A stretch of 64,000 nt of DNA. Source: Thermoplasmata archaeon (GTDB lineage Archaea > Thermoplasmatota > Thermoplasmata > Lutacidiplasmatales > UBA184). Position 1 is the first letter of the stretch. Each line of letters starts with the position of its first letter. The notes under the pieces were generated by a model. It was not told where the DNA came from and ran no database searches. It saw nothing but the letters and a program-made list of their open reading frames with translations. Positions 26,163 through 35,366 of this stretch are shown here, in pieces. The translations under genes were made by a program, and so were the position numbers. The stretch is taken from NCBI GenBank assembly GCA_021817245.1, contig JAKAVQ010000003.1:1-64000 (forward strand), read 5' to 3'.

Positions 26163-26501
26163 ATGCGGCTCGGACCCTCCCGAACGGAGACGGCTCCCCC
26201 GGGGACGGAGATCCCTCCCTTCGAGCGGAGTCCCCGCCTGCGCGAGCCTCCGCCGTACCGCACGGGCCCGGCCGGCGCGCCCGCGTCCTGCGTCAGCTGC
26301 GCGACTCCGGTCGTCGTGCGAGCGATGCCCTCGCTCTGCTGGGGCTGCGGGCGTCCCCTCTGCACGGACTGCTACTGGCGCCACGAGACCGCCCCGGCCG
26401 CCCATCGGTGCGAACGCTGCGCCCGTTGCGCCTCCGACGGCGGGCTCGCGATCTCGGGCGGCCGGTCGACGGCACCGACCGGATTTAGCGACGTGCCGTA
26501 G
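26163..26501 (+). CDS. Small cysteine-rich zinc-binding protein
   Basis: A 112-aa protein. The N-terminal 45 residues are proline-rich and probably unstructured. The rest has CVSC, CWGC, CTDC, then a His pair and CERCARC, which is enough for two or three zinc sites resembling B-box or treble-clef fingers. No catalytic domain accompanies it, so a protein- or nucleic-acid-binding adaptor is the most that can be said. It is convergent with PolX and ends 17 bases past the PolX stop on the other strand. Confidence 0.7.
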   Translation: MRLGPSRTETAPPGTEIPPFERSPRLREPPPYRTGPAGAPASCVSCATPVVVRAMPSLCWGCGRPLCTDCYWRHETAPAAHRCERCARCASDGGLAISGGRSTAPTGFSDVP

Positions 26502-28149
26502 ACCGCGCGCGATCTGCCGACGGGCCGAGCGGGGCGGTGGCAAGGTCGGCCGATCCGGCGCCCGCGCGGCGCGCGAAGCCGAGCGCGATCGCGGCGGTCG
26601 TCGCGTCGGTCCCGGCCCCGCACCCCGACGGAAGCGCAAGCCGTGCGCCGGCCTCCCGCGCGAGTCGGGCCGCCGTCGAGTCGAGCCGCTCCGGTCCCGG
26701 ACCTACCTCGACCCCCGCCCCCTGGGCCCGGGCCCAGGCGACCCACCCGGCGAGGCGCTCGGGCGATCCGTCCCGGCCCGGGCCGAGGTGCGCGACAACG
26801 CCGATCGGAAGCCCCCCGCCGCTAATCTCCCGGCCGGGCGGCAACGGCCCCGCCCGGGGCCGGACGATCCGGTACTCGGCCCCGGGGGACCCCTGGTGGA
26901 TGTCGGGGGCCTCGCCGTACACCTCCTCGAGCACCCGGCCGACGCGGAGGCCGCCCCCCGACCGGAGCGCGCGCTCCACGGCCAAAGAGAGTTGGATCGC
27001 GTTCCCGGCGAGGTCCGTCCCCGCCACCACGATCCCGAGGAATCGGAGGCGCCGCCCGCGAGCACGGTCGAGCAGCGCCTCAGCCTCGGCGACCGTGGCG
27101 GAGGGGGGCAGGTGCACGTGGAGGTCCTCGCGGACGTCCTCCGCCTCCACGAGGCGGGGCACCACGCCCTTCGCTGCCGCCTCGATCTCCCCCCGGTCCT
27201 CGCGGAGCTCGGGCGGGATGTAGGGGAGACCGAGCGCTCCGTAGACCTCCTCCTCGGTTCGGCCGGCGAGGCGCTCGTCGCCCCGGAACACGCCGTACTC
27301 ATTGACCTTGAGCCCGCGGTCGCGGGCGATCGAACGCAGGTGGACGTTGTGGTCCTTCGAACCGGTGAAGTACTGGAGGGCGGCGCCGAACGCCGCCGGC
27401 TCGACGACCCGCAGATCGACCTGGAGGCCGTGGCGGAGGACGACCGTCTCCTTCGTGGTTCCCCGAAGCCGGACCTCGCGAACGTCCGGCAGCGCCGAGA
27501 ACGTGTCGAAGACGCGCTCCGGCGCCTCCGAGGTCGCGAGGATGTCGAGGTCTCCGACGGTCTCCCGGCCGCGACGGAAGCTGCCGGCCGCCTCCGCCCG
27601 TTCGACCCCGGGCACGGCGCGCAGCGCCGCGACGAGCCGCTCGGCGATCGGATAGACCTCCTCGATCGGCGGACGGCCGCCGGACCCGGCCGGGGCCGCC
27701 CGGGCCGTCCCGAGCGCTGCGCGGACCTGCGCAATCTTCTTCGGGCCGAAGCCGACGCGCCCCTCGAGCCGGCCGGCGGCGATCGCCTCCTCGAGCTCCG
27801 CCGGCCCCTCCACCCCGAGCTCGACCCAGAAGCGCCGGGCGGTCTTCGGTCCGAGTCCGGGGAGTCGCAGGAGCTCGACGATCCCGGGCGGCACCTCCCG
27901 CTTCAGCCGCTCGTAGTAGGCGACCCGGCCCGTGGCGAGGTACTCGCCGAGCTTCTCTTCGATCGCCTCCCCGACGCCGGGGATCGTGCGGAGCTCGCGG
28001 CGGGCGGCGACTCGGGCGAGGTCCTCGGTCAGGGTCTCGATCGACCGGGCGGCACGGCGGTACGCCTCGGGCTTGAACTTCTCGCCGAGGACGTCGAGCA
28101 GGTCCGCGATGCTCCGAAAGATCTCCGCGGCCTCGGCGTTCGAGGGCAT
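26485..28149 (-). CDS. polX: Family X DNA polymerase with degenerate PHP domain
   Basis: A 554-aa PolX. Helix-hairpin-helix units are at about residues 50-70 (TIPGVGEAIEEKL) and 90-110 (LPGLGPKTARRF). The nucleotidyltransferase core has GSFRRGRETVGDLDIL with the DxD metal ligands, a third acidic strand VDLRV, and YFTGSKDHN and NEYGVF for sugar selection. This suits gap filling in base-excision repair. The C-terminal PHP domain starts DLHVHLPPS but lacks the SDG and TDH motifs that bind metals in active PolX exonucleases. The ATG at 28149 opens the first helix; a longer frame is shadow. Confidence 0.93.
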   Translation of the reverse strand: MPSNAEAAEIFRSIADLLDVLGEKFKPEAYRRAARSIETLTEDLARVAARRELRTIPGVGEAIEEKLGEYLATGRVAYYERLKREVPPGIVELLRLPGLGPKTARRFWVELGVEGPAELEEAIAAGRLEGRVGFGPKKIAQVRAALGTARAAPAGSGGRPPIEEVYPIAERLVAALRAVPGVERAEAAGSFRRGRETVGDLDILATSEAPERVFDTFSALPDVREVRLRGTTKETVVLRHGLQVDLRVVEPAAFGAALQYFTGSKDHNVHLRSIARDRGLKVNEYGVFRGDERLAGRTEEEVYGALGLPYIPPELREDRGEIEAAAKGVVPRLVEAEDVREDLHVHLPPSATVAEAEALLDRARGRRLRFLGIVVAGTDLAGNAIQLSLAVERALRSGGGLRVGRVLEEVYGEAPDIHQGSPGAEYRIVRPRAGPLPPGREISGGGLPIGVVAHLGPGRDGSPERLAGWVAWARAQGAGVEVGPGPERLDSTAARLAREAGARLALPSGCGAGTDATTAAIALGFARRAGAGSADLATAPLGPSADRARSTARR

Positions 28150-28179
28150 CGGGCCCCGAGGGAGAGCCACCGGGACAGA

Positions 28180-28188
28180 GATACCTTG
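28180..28188 (-). promoter_or_regulatory. TATA-like box of polX
   Basis: CAAGGTATC on the minus strand lies about 33 nt before the PolX start at 28149. Confidence 0.35.
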
Positions 28189-28204
28189 CGGGCGCCCCGG
28201 AGCC

Positions 28205-29005
28205 TCACGGGACGAGCCCGGATCCGAGGTCGAGCCAGACGCGGCGGTCGACCGGTCGGAACCCGAGGCTCTCGTAGAGTGCACGGGCGGCCACGCGGTC
28301 CTCCCGGACGTAGAGCGCGACGCGCGCCCGGGCAGCTCCGGCGGCGCGGAGGACCTCCTCGACGAGCGCGCGGCCCCGGCCCCGGCGGCGGGACTCCCCC
28401 TCGACGTAGACGCCGCCGAGGATCCAGACCCGGGGCAGCCGGACCTCCGCCCGGGCCGCCCCGACGAGCCGGTCCCCTTCGAACGCCCCCCACGTCAGCT
28501 CGGCCTCCGGGTCGAGGTACGGGTACTCGCGCACGACCGGGTCGCTCTGCCGCCGGGCCCACTCCCTAAGCCGCGGGACGTCGGACCGCGTGAGCGGTCG
28601 TACCTCCTCAGGACGCGCCCGTGGGCCGACCGGTCGAAGCGCCGCGTCGTGGGCGAAGGCGAGGAGCGGGTAGCGGTGTCCGGCGCCGCGCGCGGCCTCG
28701 ACCCACGGAACGGCCTCCTCGGGAAGGATCACCACGCACGGTCGCTCGGGGAGCGACGCGGTCAGGGCCCGGGCCGCCGGGTCGCGGCCGCACCAGTGGA
28801 CGATCGCGGTGGTCGGGTGTCCCAGCCAGACCAGCAGATAGCCGACGGTCTCGGAGCCCCGGACGGCCGAGAAGAACCGGATACGGCCCGGGTCCCGCTC
28901 GAGGTCCCAGAGCGCGAAGGCGTGCGCGATCGGGTCCTCGGCGCACGCCCGTTCAAGCCAGGTACGGTCGATCGTCGGCCGGACCTCGACCGGCGGGCCG
29001 GTCAT
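28205..29005 (-). CDS. GNAT-family N-acetyltransferase
   Basis: A 266-aa protein. The C-terminal half is a GNAT domain: the acetyl-CoA loop is ESRRRGRGRALVEEVLRAA (R/Q-x-x-G-x-G/A), followed by RVALYVREDRVAARALYESLGFRPV. The N-terminal half (about 1-130) is a second, diverged GNAT-like fold that may help dimerise or bind substrate. The substrate is unknown. A minus-strand TATA box 25 nt ahead of the ATG supports the start. Confidence 0.88.
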   Translation of the reverse strand: MTGPPVEVRPTIDRTWLERACAEDPIAHAFALWDLERDPGRIRFFSAVRGSETVGYLLVWLGHPTTAIVHWCGRDPAARALTASLPERPCVVILPEEAVPWVEAARGAGHRYPLLAFAHDAALRPVGPRARPEEVRPLTRSDVPRLREWARRQSDPVVREYPYLDPEAELTWGAFEGDRLVGAARAEVRLPRVWILGGVYVEGESRRRGRGRALVEEVLRAAGAARARVALYVREDRVAARALYESLGFRPVDRRVWLDLGSGLVP

Positions 29006-29024
29006 GCTGGGGGTATCCGCCGGA

Positions 29025-29034
29025 GCTAGTTAGC
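29025..29034 (-). promoter_or_regulatory. TATA-like box of the GNAT gene
   Basis: GCTAACTAGC on the minus strand is centred about 25 nt before the ATG at 29005. A plus-strand GTAAATC (29076-29082) serves the divergent gene at 29104 with similar spacing. Confidence 0.5.
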
Positions 29035-29103
29035 CCTCCCGAGGATCCCCCGCGAACCCCCGGGCGCGGGCAAGCGTAAATCCGAGCGCCGGGTCGGAGC
29101 GCC

Positions 29104-29973
29104 GTGCGCGCCCACCGCCCGACACCGGAGTTCCCCCGGCACCTCGAGGCACTCTACGCGCGATTTCCCTTCGCTCGCTCGCTCGAGGACGACCCGATCT
29201 CCGCGCTCCGGCCGCTCGCGTGGGACCCGTTCCGCGCCGAGGTCGCAGGGATCTTTGGGGCGACGCTCGCGATCGGCAACACGACCGCGATCCGAGGCGC
29301 GATCGGCCGTCTCTCGGAGCTGGTCCACGGGGACGTCGCGCGGCTCGTCGACCCCGATCGGACGCGGGAGCGCGCGCGGCTCCTCGCCGGGTTCCGTCAC
29401 CGATGGATCCGGGGCGACCAGCTCGCCCATCTCGGCTCCGTCCTGGGCCGCTACTACGGCGGGCATCGCTCGCTCGAGACCGCGTTCCTCCTCGGCTTCG
29501 AGGAGAGGGGGTTTGCGGCCGGCCTCGACACCCTCGCCCGTACGTTGCGCGGGAGCGGTCGGTCCCCGCCGGGGTACCGGGCGCTCTTCCCGAGCCCCCT
29601 CGACGCCCCGGGGAGCCCCTGCAAGCGCCTCACGCTGTTCGTTCGCTGGATGGTCCGATCCGGCACTCCCGACCTCGGCTGCTGGCGTCGGGTCCCGACC
29701 GGGGCCCTCCGGGTCCCGCTCGACCAGCACGTGCACTGGATCGGCTACCATCTCGGGCTCACGGCGCGACGTACCCGCTCCTGGTCGGCGGTCGAGGAGG
29801 TCAGCGAGGCGCTCCGGCGCATCGATCCCCTCGACCCGGTCCGATTCGACTTCGTCCTCTGCCACACCGGCATCTCGGGCGACTGCCCGAAGGAGCGGGA
29901 CCTCGCCGTCTGCGGACCGTGCTCCGTGCGGCCCGACTGCCTCCTCTGGCGGGGCCGGAGGGTCGCCGAATGA
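29104..29973 (+). CDS. DUF2400/TIGR02757-type helix-hairpin-helix, FeS-like protein
   Basis: A 289-aa protein of the family usually annotated TIGR02757. Visible marks are DPISALRPLAWDPFRAEVAG near the N-terminus, PCKRLTLFVRWMVRSGTPDLG in the middle, the VPLDQHVHWIG loop and a C-terminal four-cysteine cluster C-x8-C-x2-C-x5-C. The last resembles the iron-sulfur loop of endonuclease III-like glycosylases. A DNA-binding or repair role is inferred, not shown. The GTG at 29104 has a TATA-like box 25-28 nt upstream. It overlaps the next gene by ATGA. Confidence 0.85.
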   Translation: MRAHRPTPEFPRHLEALYARFPFARSLEDDPISALRPLAWDPFRAEVAGIFGATLAIGNTTAIRGAIGRLSELVHGDVARLVDPDRTRERARLLAGFRHRWIRGDQLAHLGSVLGRYYGGHRSLETAFLLGFEERGFAAGLDTLARTLRGSGRSPPGYRALFPSPLDAPGSPCKRLTLFVRWMVRSGTPDLGCWRRVPTGALRVPLDQHVHWIGYHLGLTARRTRSWSAVEEVSEALRRIDPLDPVRFDFVLCHTGISGDCPKERDLAVCGPCSVRPDCLLWRGRRVAE

Positions 29974-30377
29974 GCGGTCCGGACGCTTCGGCGCTTCCGA
30001 TCGACGCCGGCCTCCGGGCGCGGTTCCGTAGCGCCGGTCCGAAGATCGCCTGGCGCGACGCGCCCCCCGGACCGGCGGGGGCGCGGCGCCATTCGGCCCG
30101 GATTGCGCACCTGAACGACGAGGAGGCCCGGGTCGAGTCGTGGGGCCGGCCGCCGCGGGCAAGCGTGCAGGTCGACTCGGGCCCCCTCGGCGCGCTCGTC
30201 CTCGTGCTCGAGATCGACCGGCGGGGGCTAGTCCCGCGCCTGGTGGCGCGAGCCGCCGGCGCCGATGCCGCGTTCCCGAACGGGGCGATCCGGGCGGAGT
30301 GGGGAGCCGCCGCCGCGGCGACCGGGGGCCCGACGCTGCGGGATCTGATCGACCTCGCCCGGTACGCGCTCCCCTAG
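29970..30377 (+). CDS. Hypothetical protein
   Basis: A 135-aa protein that I do not recognise. It has a mixed alpha/beta look with one conserved-looking strand pair (ASVQVDSGPLGALVLVLEIDRRGL) and ends in RDLIDLARYALP. It has no cysteines or membrane segment. Translational coupling through ATGA to the DUF2400 gene suggests a shared task. Confidence 0.65.
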   Translation: MSGPDASALPIDAGLRARFRSAGPKIAWRDAPPGPAGARRHSARIAHLNDEEARVESWGRPPRASVQVDSGPLGALVLVLEIDRRGLVPRLVARAAGADAAFPNGAIRAEWGAAAAATGGPTLRDLIDLARYALP

Positions 30378-30396
30378 CGGGGCATTTCGTTCATCT

Positions 30397-30411
30397 ACCG
30401 AATTGTTCGGT
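30397..30411. promoter_or_regulatory. 15-bp palindrome, candidate MarR operator
   Basis: ACCGAATTGTTCGGT is a perfect inverted repeat (ACCGAA/TTCGGT around TTG, arms of six) in an A/T-rich 55-nt spacer ahead of the MarR gene. A second imperfect repeat ACTTC-n8-GAAGT (30419-30436) overlaps the likely core promoter. MarR proteins normally bind such palindromes in front of their own operon. Confidence 0.55.
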
Positions 30412-30457
30412 CACAAAAACTTCAACTACGCGAAGTATTTGCCGACGACGATCCACG

Positions 30458-30940
30458 ATGCCCTCGACGGTCCCGGTCCCCGAGCTCAAGATCTCCGAGT
30501 CCGACCTGCTCGAACCGATCCGGGATATCTCCCGCGCCCTCCTTCAGCGGCTGACCCCGCGCCTCGCCGAGGCGGGGCTCGCGCCGTCCACGTTCTGGTC
30601 CCTCCACCATCTCGACCAGGGGCACGGGCCGCATCCCGGCGAGCTCGCCCGCCGTCTCGGGGTGACCCCGGCCGCGTGCACGGCGTCGGTCGACCAGCTC
30701 GTGGCCTCCGGCTACGTCGTGCGTCGCCCTTCGCCGGGCGACCGTCGCCAGATCGTGCTCGCGGTCACCCCGAAGGGACGGCGGGCGCTCGATGCCGTCT
30801 GGCGCGGGTTCGACGTGAGCCTCCGCAAGATCCTCGCGGGGATCCCGGCGGAGGACGTCGCGATCACGGCGCGCACGATCCGGGCGATCGCGGCACGGCT
30901 CGCGGCGTCCGATCCGCTCGGGTCCGAGGAACGCCCATGA
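30458..30940 (+). CDS. MarR-family transcriptional regulator
   Basis: A 160-aa winged-helix protein. The recognition region is HPGELARRLGVTPAACTASVDQLVASGYVVRR, followed by the wing PSPGDRRQIVLAVTPKGRRAL, both typical of MarR. N- and C-terminal helices would form the dimer. It probably represses itself and the exporter gene that overlaps its stop by ATGA, and is released by a toxic ligand. The palindrome just upstream supports autoregulation. Confidence 0.92.
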   Translation: MPSTVPVPELKISESDLLEPIRDISRALLQRLTPRLAEAGLAPSTFWSLHHLDQGHGPHPGELARRLGVTPAACTASVDQLVASGYVVRRPSPGDRRQIVLAVTPKGRRALDAVWRGFDVSLRKILAGIPAEDVAITARTIRAIAARLAASDPLGSEERP

Positions 30941-32532
30941 GCGCGTCGAACGGCCACCTCGCGCGCACCGCCGCCGGGACATCCTACGACCCCCGGTCCG
31001 CCCGGAACGTCCTGATCGTCCTCGCCGGCATGGCGCTGATGGTCACGTACGTCGAGACCATGGTGATCCCCGCGTTCAAGTCGTTCGTCCTCTTCTTCGA
31101 CAACGCGCCGGCGACGACCGTCGTCTGGATCGTCTCGGCGTATCTTTTGGTCGGCACGGTCGCGACCCCGATCTTCGGCAAGCTGGGCGACAAGTACGGC
31201 AAGAAGCAGATGCTCGTCCTCGTGATGAGCCTCTACGCGCTCGCCGTGAGCCTCGCCGGCTTCGCCCCGAACATCGGCGAGGCGTTCGGCGTCGACCGCG
31301 CGCACCAGATCTACGTGCTCATCGGGATCCGGGCGTTCCAGGGGCTGGGGATGGGGATGTTCCCCCTCGCCTTCGCGATGATCCCCGAGGTGTTCCCGGC
31401 CGCGCGGGTCGGCCAGGCCCAGGGGGTCGTGTCGGCGATGTTCGCGAGCGGCGCCTCCCTCGGTCTCGTCGGCGGCGGCTACATCTCCTACACCTGGGGC
31501 TGGCAGCTCACGTACCACACCGTGATCCCGGTCGCGGTCACGCTCGCGGTCCTCGCGTACCTGATCCTCCACGAATCGCCCCACCGCGCGCCGAACCCGA
31601 TCGACTTCCCGGGGATCGCGAGCCTCGGCTTCGCGCTCGGGACGGCGATGTTCGGCCTGACGGAAGGGACCTATTGGGGGTGGGGGAACTTCGCGGCGGT
31701 CCACCTCGGGACGGTCCCCTGGGGAGTGCCGGAGTTCTTCCTGCTCGCGCTCGCGGGCACGGTCTTCTTCCTGGCGTGGGAGCCGCGGTCCGAGCATCCG
31801 GTCGTCTCGTTCGCCGCGCTGAAGCAGCGGAACATCTGGGTGTCGAACGTGAACGGGGTCTTCGTCGGCATGGGGATGTTCCTCGTCTTCATCGCCCTCA
31901 CGATCCTCGGAGAGTACCCGTTCGCGCCGGGGTTCGACCTCAGCGAGTTCCAGATGGGGCTCGTCTCGGTCCCGGCCGCCCTCTCGATGCTCGTGATGGG
32001 CCCGCTGTGGGGCCGCTTCGTCTCCCAGTGGGGGCCGAAGCCGGTGATGATCGTCGGGTTCGCGGTCATGGGGCTCGGGGGCGTCGGGCTCGTCGCCGCG
32101 CACTCGACGATCCTCGAGCTCATCGTCTTCTCGATCCCGGCGCTGGTCGGGAACGTCGCGGTGCTGATCGCGATGTCGAACATCATCGTCCTCTCCGTGC
32201 CCCCGAAGGAGCTCGGGATCCAGACCGGGATGAACCAGACGTTCCGCAACCTCGGCAGCGCGATCGGACCCGTCATCGCGGCGACGGTGACCGCGAGCTA
32301 CATGACGACGGTCCTCGTCGGTCCGCCCGGGCACCAGGTCCCCGCCCCGACGTACCAGGGGATCGGCTTCGAGCTCGTCTTCGCGATCACCGCGGCGTCC
32401 GCGCTCGTCGGCCTGCTCCTGTCGCTCGCGCTCCGGAACTACCGGTTCCTCGCCGACGGGAGCCGTTCCGGGCATGCGACGCCCGCAACGGGCGCGGCGC
32501 CGCCGCCAAGCCCCGAACCGGCCCCGGTGTAG
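30937..32532 (+). CDS. MFS multidrug exporter (DHA2/EmrB-QacA type)
   Basis: A 531-aa protein with about 14 membrane helices. The family loop between helices 2 and 3 reads LVGTVATPIFGKLGDKYGKKQML, and motif C-like sequence occurs in the fifth helix region. The extra central pair of helices fits the 14-helix DHA2 group of drug/proton antiporters. The C-terminal tail is disordered and proline/alanine-rich. Coupling to a MarR regulator strongly suggests an inducible efflux pump. Confidence 0.9.
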   Translation: MSASNGHLARTAAGTSYDPRSARNVLIVLAGMALMVTYVETMVIPAFKSFVLFFDNAPATTVVWIVSAYLLVGTVATPIFGKLGDKYGKKQMLVLVMSLYALAVSLAGFAPNIGEAFGVDRAHQIYVLIGIRAFQGLGMGMFPLAFAMIPEVFPAARVGQAQGVVSAMFASGASLGLVGGGYISYTWGWQLTYHTVIPVAVTLAVLAYLILHESPHRAPNPIDFPGIASLGFALGTAMFGLTEGTYWGWGNFAAVHLGTVPWGVPEFFLLALAGTVFFLAWEPRSEHPVVSFAALKQRNIWVSNVNGVFVGMGMFLVFIALTILGEYPFAPGFDLSEFQMGLVSVPAALSMLVMGPLWGRFVSQWGPKPVMIVGFAVMGLGGVGLVAAHSTILELIVFSIPALVGNVAVLIAMSNIIVLSVPPKELGIQTGMNQTFRNLGSAIGPVIAATVTASYMTTVLVGPPGHQVPAPTYQGIGFELVFAITAASALVGLLLSLALRNYRFLADGSRSGHATPATGAAPPPSPEPAPV

Positions 32533-32576
32533 CCCGACCGCGGCGGCGCGACGGTCCGAGGCCGGGGGCGGCGTTC

Positions 32577-35366
32577 TTACGAACAGCCGCTGGTCGACCC
32601 GCAGACCGTGCAGGCGTAGCAGGTCCCCGAACGGACCATGATGCCGCCGCAGACGGCGCACGACGGCGCGTCCTCGCTCGTGACGATTCCCTGGGCGGGC
32701 TCCGCGGCGAAGGCGTCGAGCGGCCGGGTCTCGAACTTGGTGGCCGCGGGGGCCGCGGCGGGCTTCGTCGAGGCGACCGGGGTCCCGTGGCCATTTCCGT
32801 TCCCGTCCGCCGGGCCCTCGAGGCCGATCGCGCGCCGGTCCTCCTCCGTCAGGAACTCGAGGGCCAGCCAGCGGGCCACGTAGTCGGGGATCGACTTCGC
32901 GAACCGGATCTTCGGGTTGTTGGTGGCCCCCGCCGGTTCGAAGCGGAGGTGGGCGAGCTTGCGGACCAGGTCCTTGAGCGGCACTCCGTGCTGGAGCGCC
33001 ATCGACATCGAGATCCCGAGCGAGTCCATGAGACCGTTGACGGTCGATCCTTCCTTCGTGACCCGGAAGAAGACCTCGCCCGGCCGCCCGTCAGGGTAGA
33101 GCCCGACCGTGACGTAGCCGTCGTGGCCGCCGACCGAGAAGTGGTGGGTGATCGCCTTCCGCTCGTCGGGGAGGCGCTCGCGGGCCGGTCCGCGCGGGCC
33201 GACCGGGGCACCGGCCTTGCCCTTGCCCGTCTCGAACGGTTGGGACGCCTTGCAGCCGTCCCGGTACAGCGCGACCGACTTGATGCCGAGGCGCCAGGCC
33301 TCGAGGTAGATCTTCTCGATGTCCTCAACGGTCGCCTCGTTCGGCAGGTTGATCGTCTTCGACGCACCGCCCGAGAGGAACGGCTGGACGGCGCCGAGCA
33401 TCTTCAGGTGCCCCATCGGAGGGATCGTGCGGCTGCCACCGGCCGGGGCGAGGGCGCAGTCGAAGACCGCGAGGTCTCCGGCGTCGAGGCCGGGGGCTCC
33501 CTCGATCGTGCCGGTCTTCTCGACGTGCTCGGAGATCGCGCGGGCCTCCTCGGGCGCGTAGCCCAGCGCGGCGAGGCCGTCCGGTACGGTCCGGTTCACC
33601 ATGCGCAGCACCCCGCCGCCGACCAGGTTCTTCACCTTCACGAGCGAGAGCTCCGGCTCGAGGCCGAGCGTGTCGCATCCCATCAGGAGACCGATCGTGC
33701 CGGTCGGGGCGATGACGGAGATCTGGGCGTTGCGGTACCCCCAGAGCTCGCCGGCCTTCACCGTGTCGTGCCAGCGGTCGGCCGCCGCCTGGACGAGCGG
33801 CGTGAGGCGCGCATCGTTGAGCGCGACCTGTTCTGCGGCGCGGGCGTGCTTGCCCATCACCCGGAGCATCGGGGCCCGGTTCTTCTCGAAACCGGCGAAC
33901 GGGCCCATCCGCTTCGCGATCTCGCTCGACATGTGGTACCCTTCGCCCGAGAGGAACGCCGAGACGCCGCCGGCGAGCGTGCGGCCGGCGTCCGAGTCGT
34001 AGGCGAGCCCGTAGTGCATGAGGAGGGCCCCCAGGTTCGCGTAGCCGAGTCCGAGCGGTCGGTAGTCGTGGGAGTTGTGGGCGATCGACGCCGTCGGGTA
34101 GCTCGACGCGTCGACGAGGATCTCCATCGCGAGGATCATCGTCCGGACGGCCTGGCGGAAGAGCTCGACGTCGAGGAGGCCCTTGCCGTCGAGGAACTTC
34201 ATGAGGTTGATCGAAGCGAGGTTGCAGGCCGAGTCGTCCAGGAACAAGTACTCGCTGCAGGGGTTCGATGCGTTGATCCGGCCGGTGTTCGGGCAGGTGT
34301 GCCAGTCGTTGGTGACGTCGTCGAACTGCACGCCGGGGTCCCCGCAGCGCCACGCCGCGTAGGCGAGCTTGCGCCAGAGCTCTCGGGCCCGGAACGTCCC
34401 GCCGACGGAGTGGTCGGTCCGATTGGTCGTCTTCCACTCGCCGTCGTGCAGGACCGCGTCCATGAAGGCGTCGGGGATGCGGACGGAGTGGTTCGCGTTC
34501 TGGTAGGCGATCGAGGCGTAGGCCGAGTCCGGGTCGGTCCCGTCGAAGTTCGACGAGTAGCCCTCGCGGATCAGCGCGAGCGCCTTGTCCTCCTCGCGGA
34601 CCTTGCAGTCGATGAAGTCCACGACGTCCGGGTGGTCCATGTTGAGGATGACCATCTTCGCGGCGCGGCGGGTCGTCCCGCCGGACTTGATGACCCCCGC
34701 GAGCGCGTCGAACGCCCGCATGAACGACACCGGCCCCGACGCGATCCCGCCCCCGGCAAGCCGTTCGTGGCTGCCGCGCAGCGGAGAGAGGTTCGTCCCG
34801 GTCCCGCTGCCGCCCTTGAAGAGGCGGCCCTCGCTGGTCGCGAGGGCGAGGATCGAGTCCATGTCGTCCGAGATCGACTGGATGAAGCAGGCCGAGCACT
34901 GGGGGGGCTCGCGCACCCCGACGTTGAACCAGACGGGGCTGTTGAACGCCGCCATCTGCTGGACCATGAGGTAGGAGAGGCTCTCCTCGAAGGTCGCCGA
35001 CTCGTCGGCGGTGTCGAGGTAGCCGAGCTCGAGCCCCCGCTGCGCGATCCAGTGACAGACGCGCCGGATCATCCCGTCGATCGAGCTCTCCCGCCGCCCC
35101 TGGAGGATGCGGAAGTACTTCGACGCGGCGATGTTGACGCTCGTCTCGGACCAGGTCGCCGGCGCGCGGATCCCCTTCTGCTCGAAGATCACCTTCCCCT
35201 CGGCGTTCTTGATCAGCGCGTCGTGGCTCCTCCACTCCACGGTGTCGAAGGCGGTCTTGCCGCGGGGTACGAGACGGGGAACAGGAATCGGTTCGCGTCC
35301 GATCCGGGCCGGTCGGGGGACCGGTTCCTCCGGCGCGGGCGCCGCGCGCTTCTTTGCGATCGCCAT
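32577..35366 (-). CDS. nrdJ: Adenosylcobalamin-dependent ribonucleotide reductase (class II)
   Basis: A 929-aa NrdJ that makes dNTPs with coenzyme B12 as radical source. Blocks seen are FNSPVWFNVG, the substrate loop GGSGTGTNLSPLRGS, SGGTTRRAAKM, NPCSEYLFLDDSACNLASINL with the active-site cysteine and glutamate partners, and APTGTIGLLMGCDT. The C-terminus has a linker and a zinc-ribbon-like CAVCG...CYACTVCG cysteine cluster used for re-reduction of the active site. There is no intein. The ATG at 35366 has GAGGAAAGAGG upstream. Confidence 0.97.
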   Translation of the reverse strand: MAIAKKRAAPAPEEPVPRPARIGREPIPVPRLVPRGKTAFDTVEWRSHDALIKNAEGKVIFEQKGIRAPATWSETSVNIAASKYFRILQGRRESSIDGMIRRVCHWIAQRGLELGYLDTADESATFEESLSYLMVQQMAAFNSPVWFNVGVREPPQCSACFIQSISDDMDSILALATSEGRLFKGGSGTGTNLSPLRGSHERLAGGGIASGPVSFMRAFDALAGVIKSGGTTRRAAKMVILNMDHPDVVDFIDCKVREEDKALALIREGYSSNFDGTDPDSAYASIAYQNANHSVRIPDAFMDAVLHDGEWKTTNRTDHSVGGTFRARELWRKLAYAAWRCGDPGVQFDDVTNDWHTCPNTGRINASNPCSEYLFLDDSACNLASINLMKFLDGKGLLDVELFRQAVRTMILAMEILVDASSYPTASIAHNSHDYRPLGLGYANLGALLMHYGLAYDSDAGRTLAGGVSAFLSGEGYHMSSEIAKRMGPFAGFEKNRAPMLRVMGKHARAAEQVALNDARLTPLVQAAADRWHDTVKAGELWGYRNAQISVIAPTGTIGLLMGCDTLGLEPELSLVKVKNLVGGGVLRMVNRTVPDGLAALGYAPEEARAISEHVEKTGTIEGAPGLDAGDLAVFDCALAPAGGSRTIPPMGHLKMLGAVQPFLSGGASKTINLPNEATVEDIEKIYLEAWRLGIKSVALYRDGCKASQPFETGKGKAGAPVGPRGPARERLPDERKAITHHFSVGGHDGYVTVGLYPDGRPGEVFFRVTKEGSTVNGLMDSLGISMSMALQHGVPLKDLVRKLAHLRFEPAGATNNPKIRFAKSIPDYVARWLALEFLTEEDRRAIGLEGPADGNGNGHGTPVASTKPAAAPAATKFETRPLDAFAAEPAQGIVTSEDAPSCAVCGGIMVRSGTCYACTVCGSTSGCS

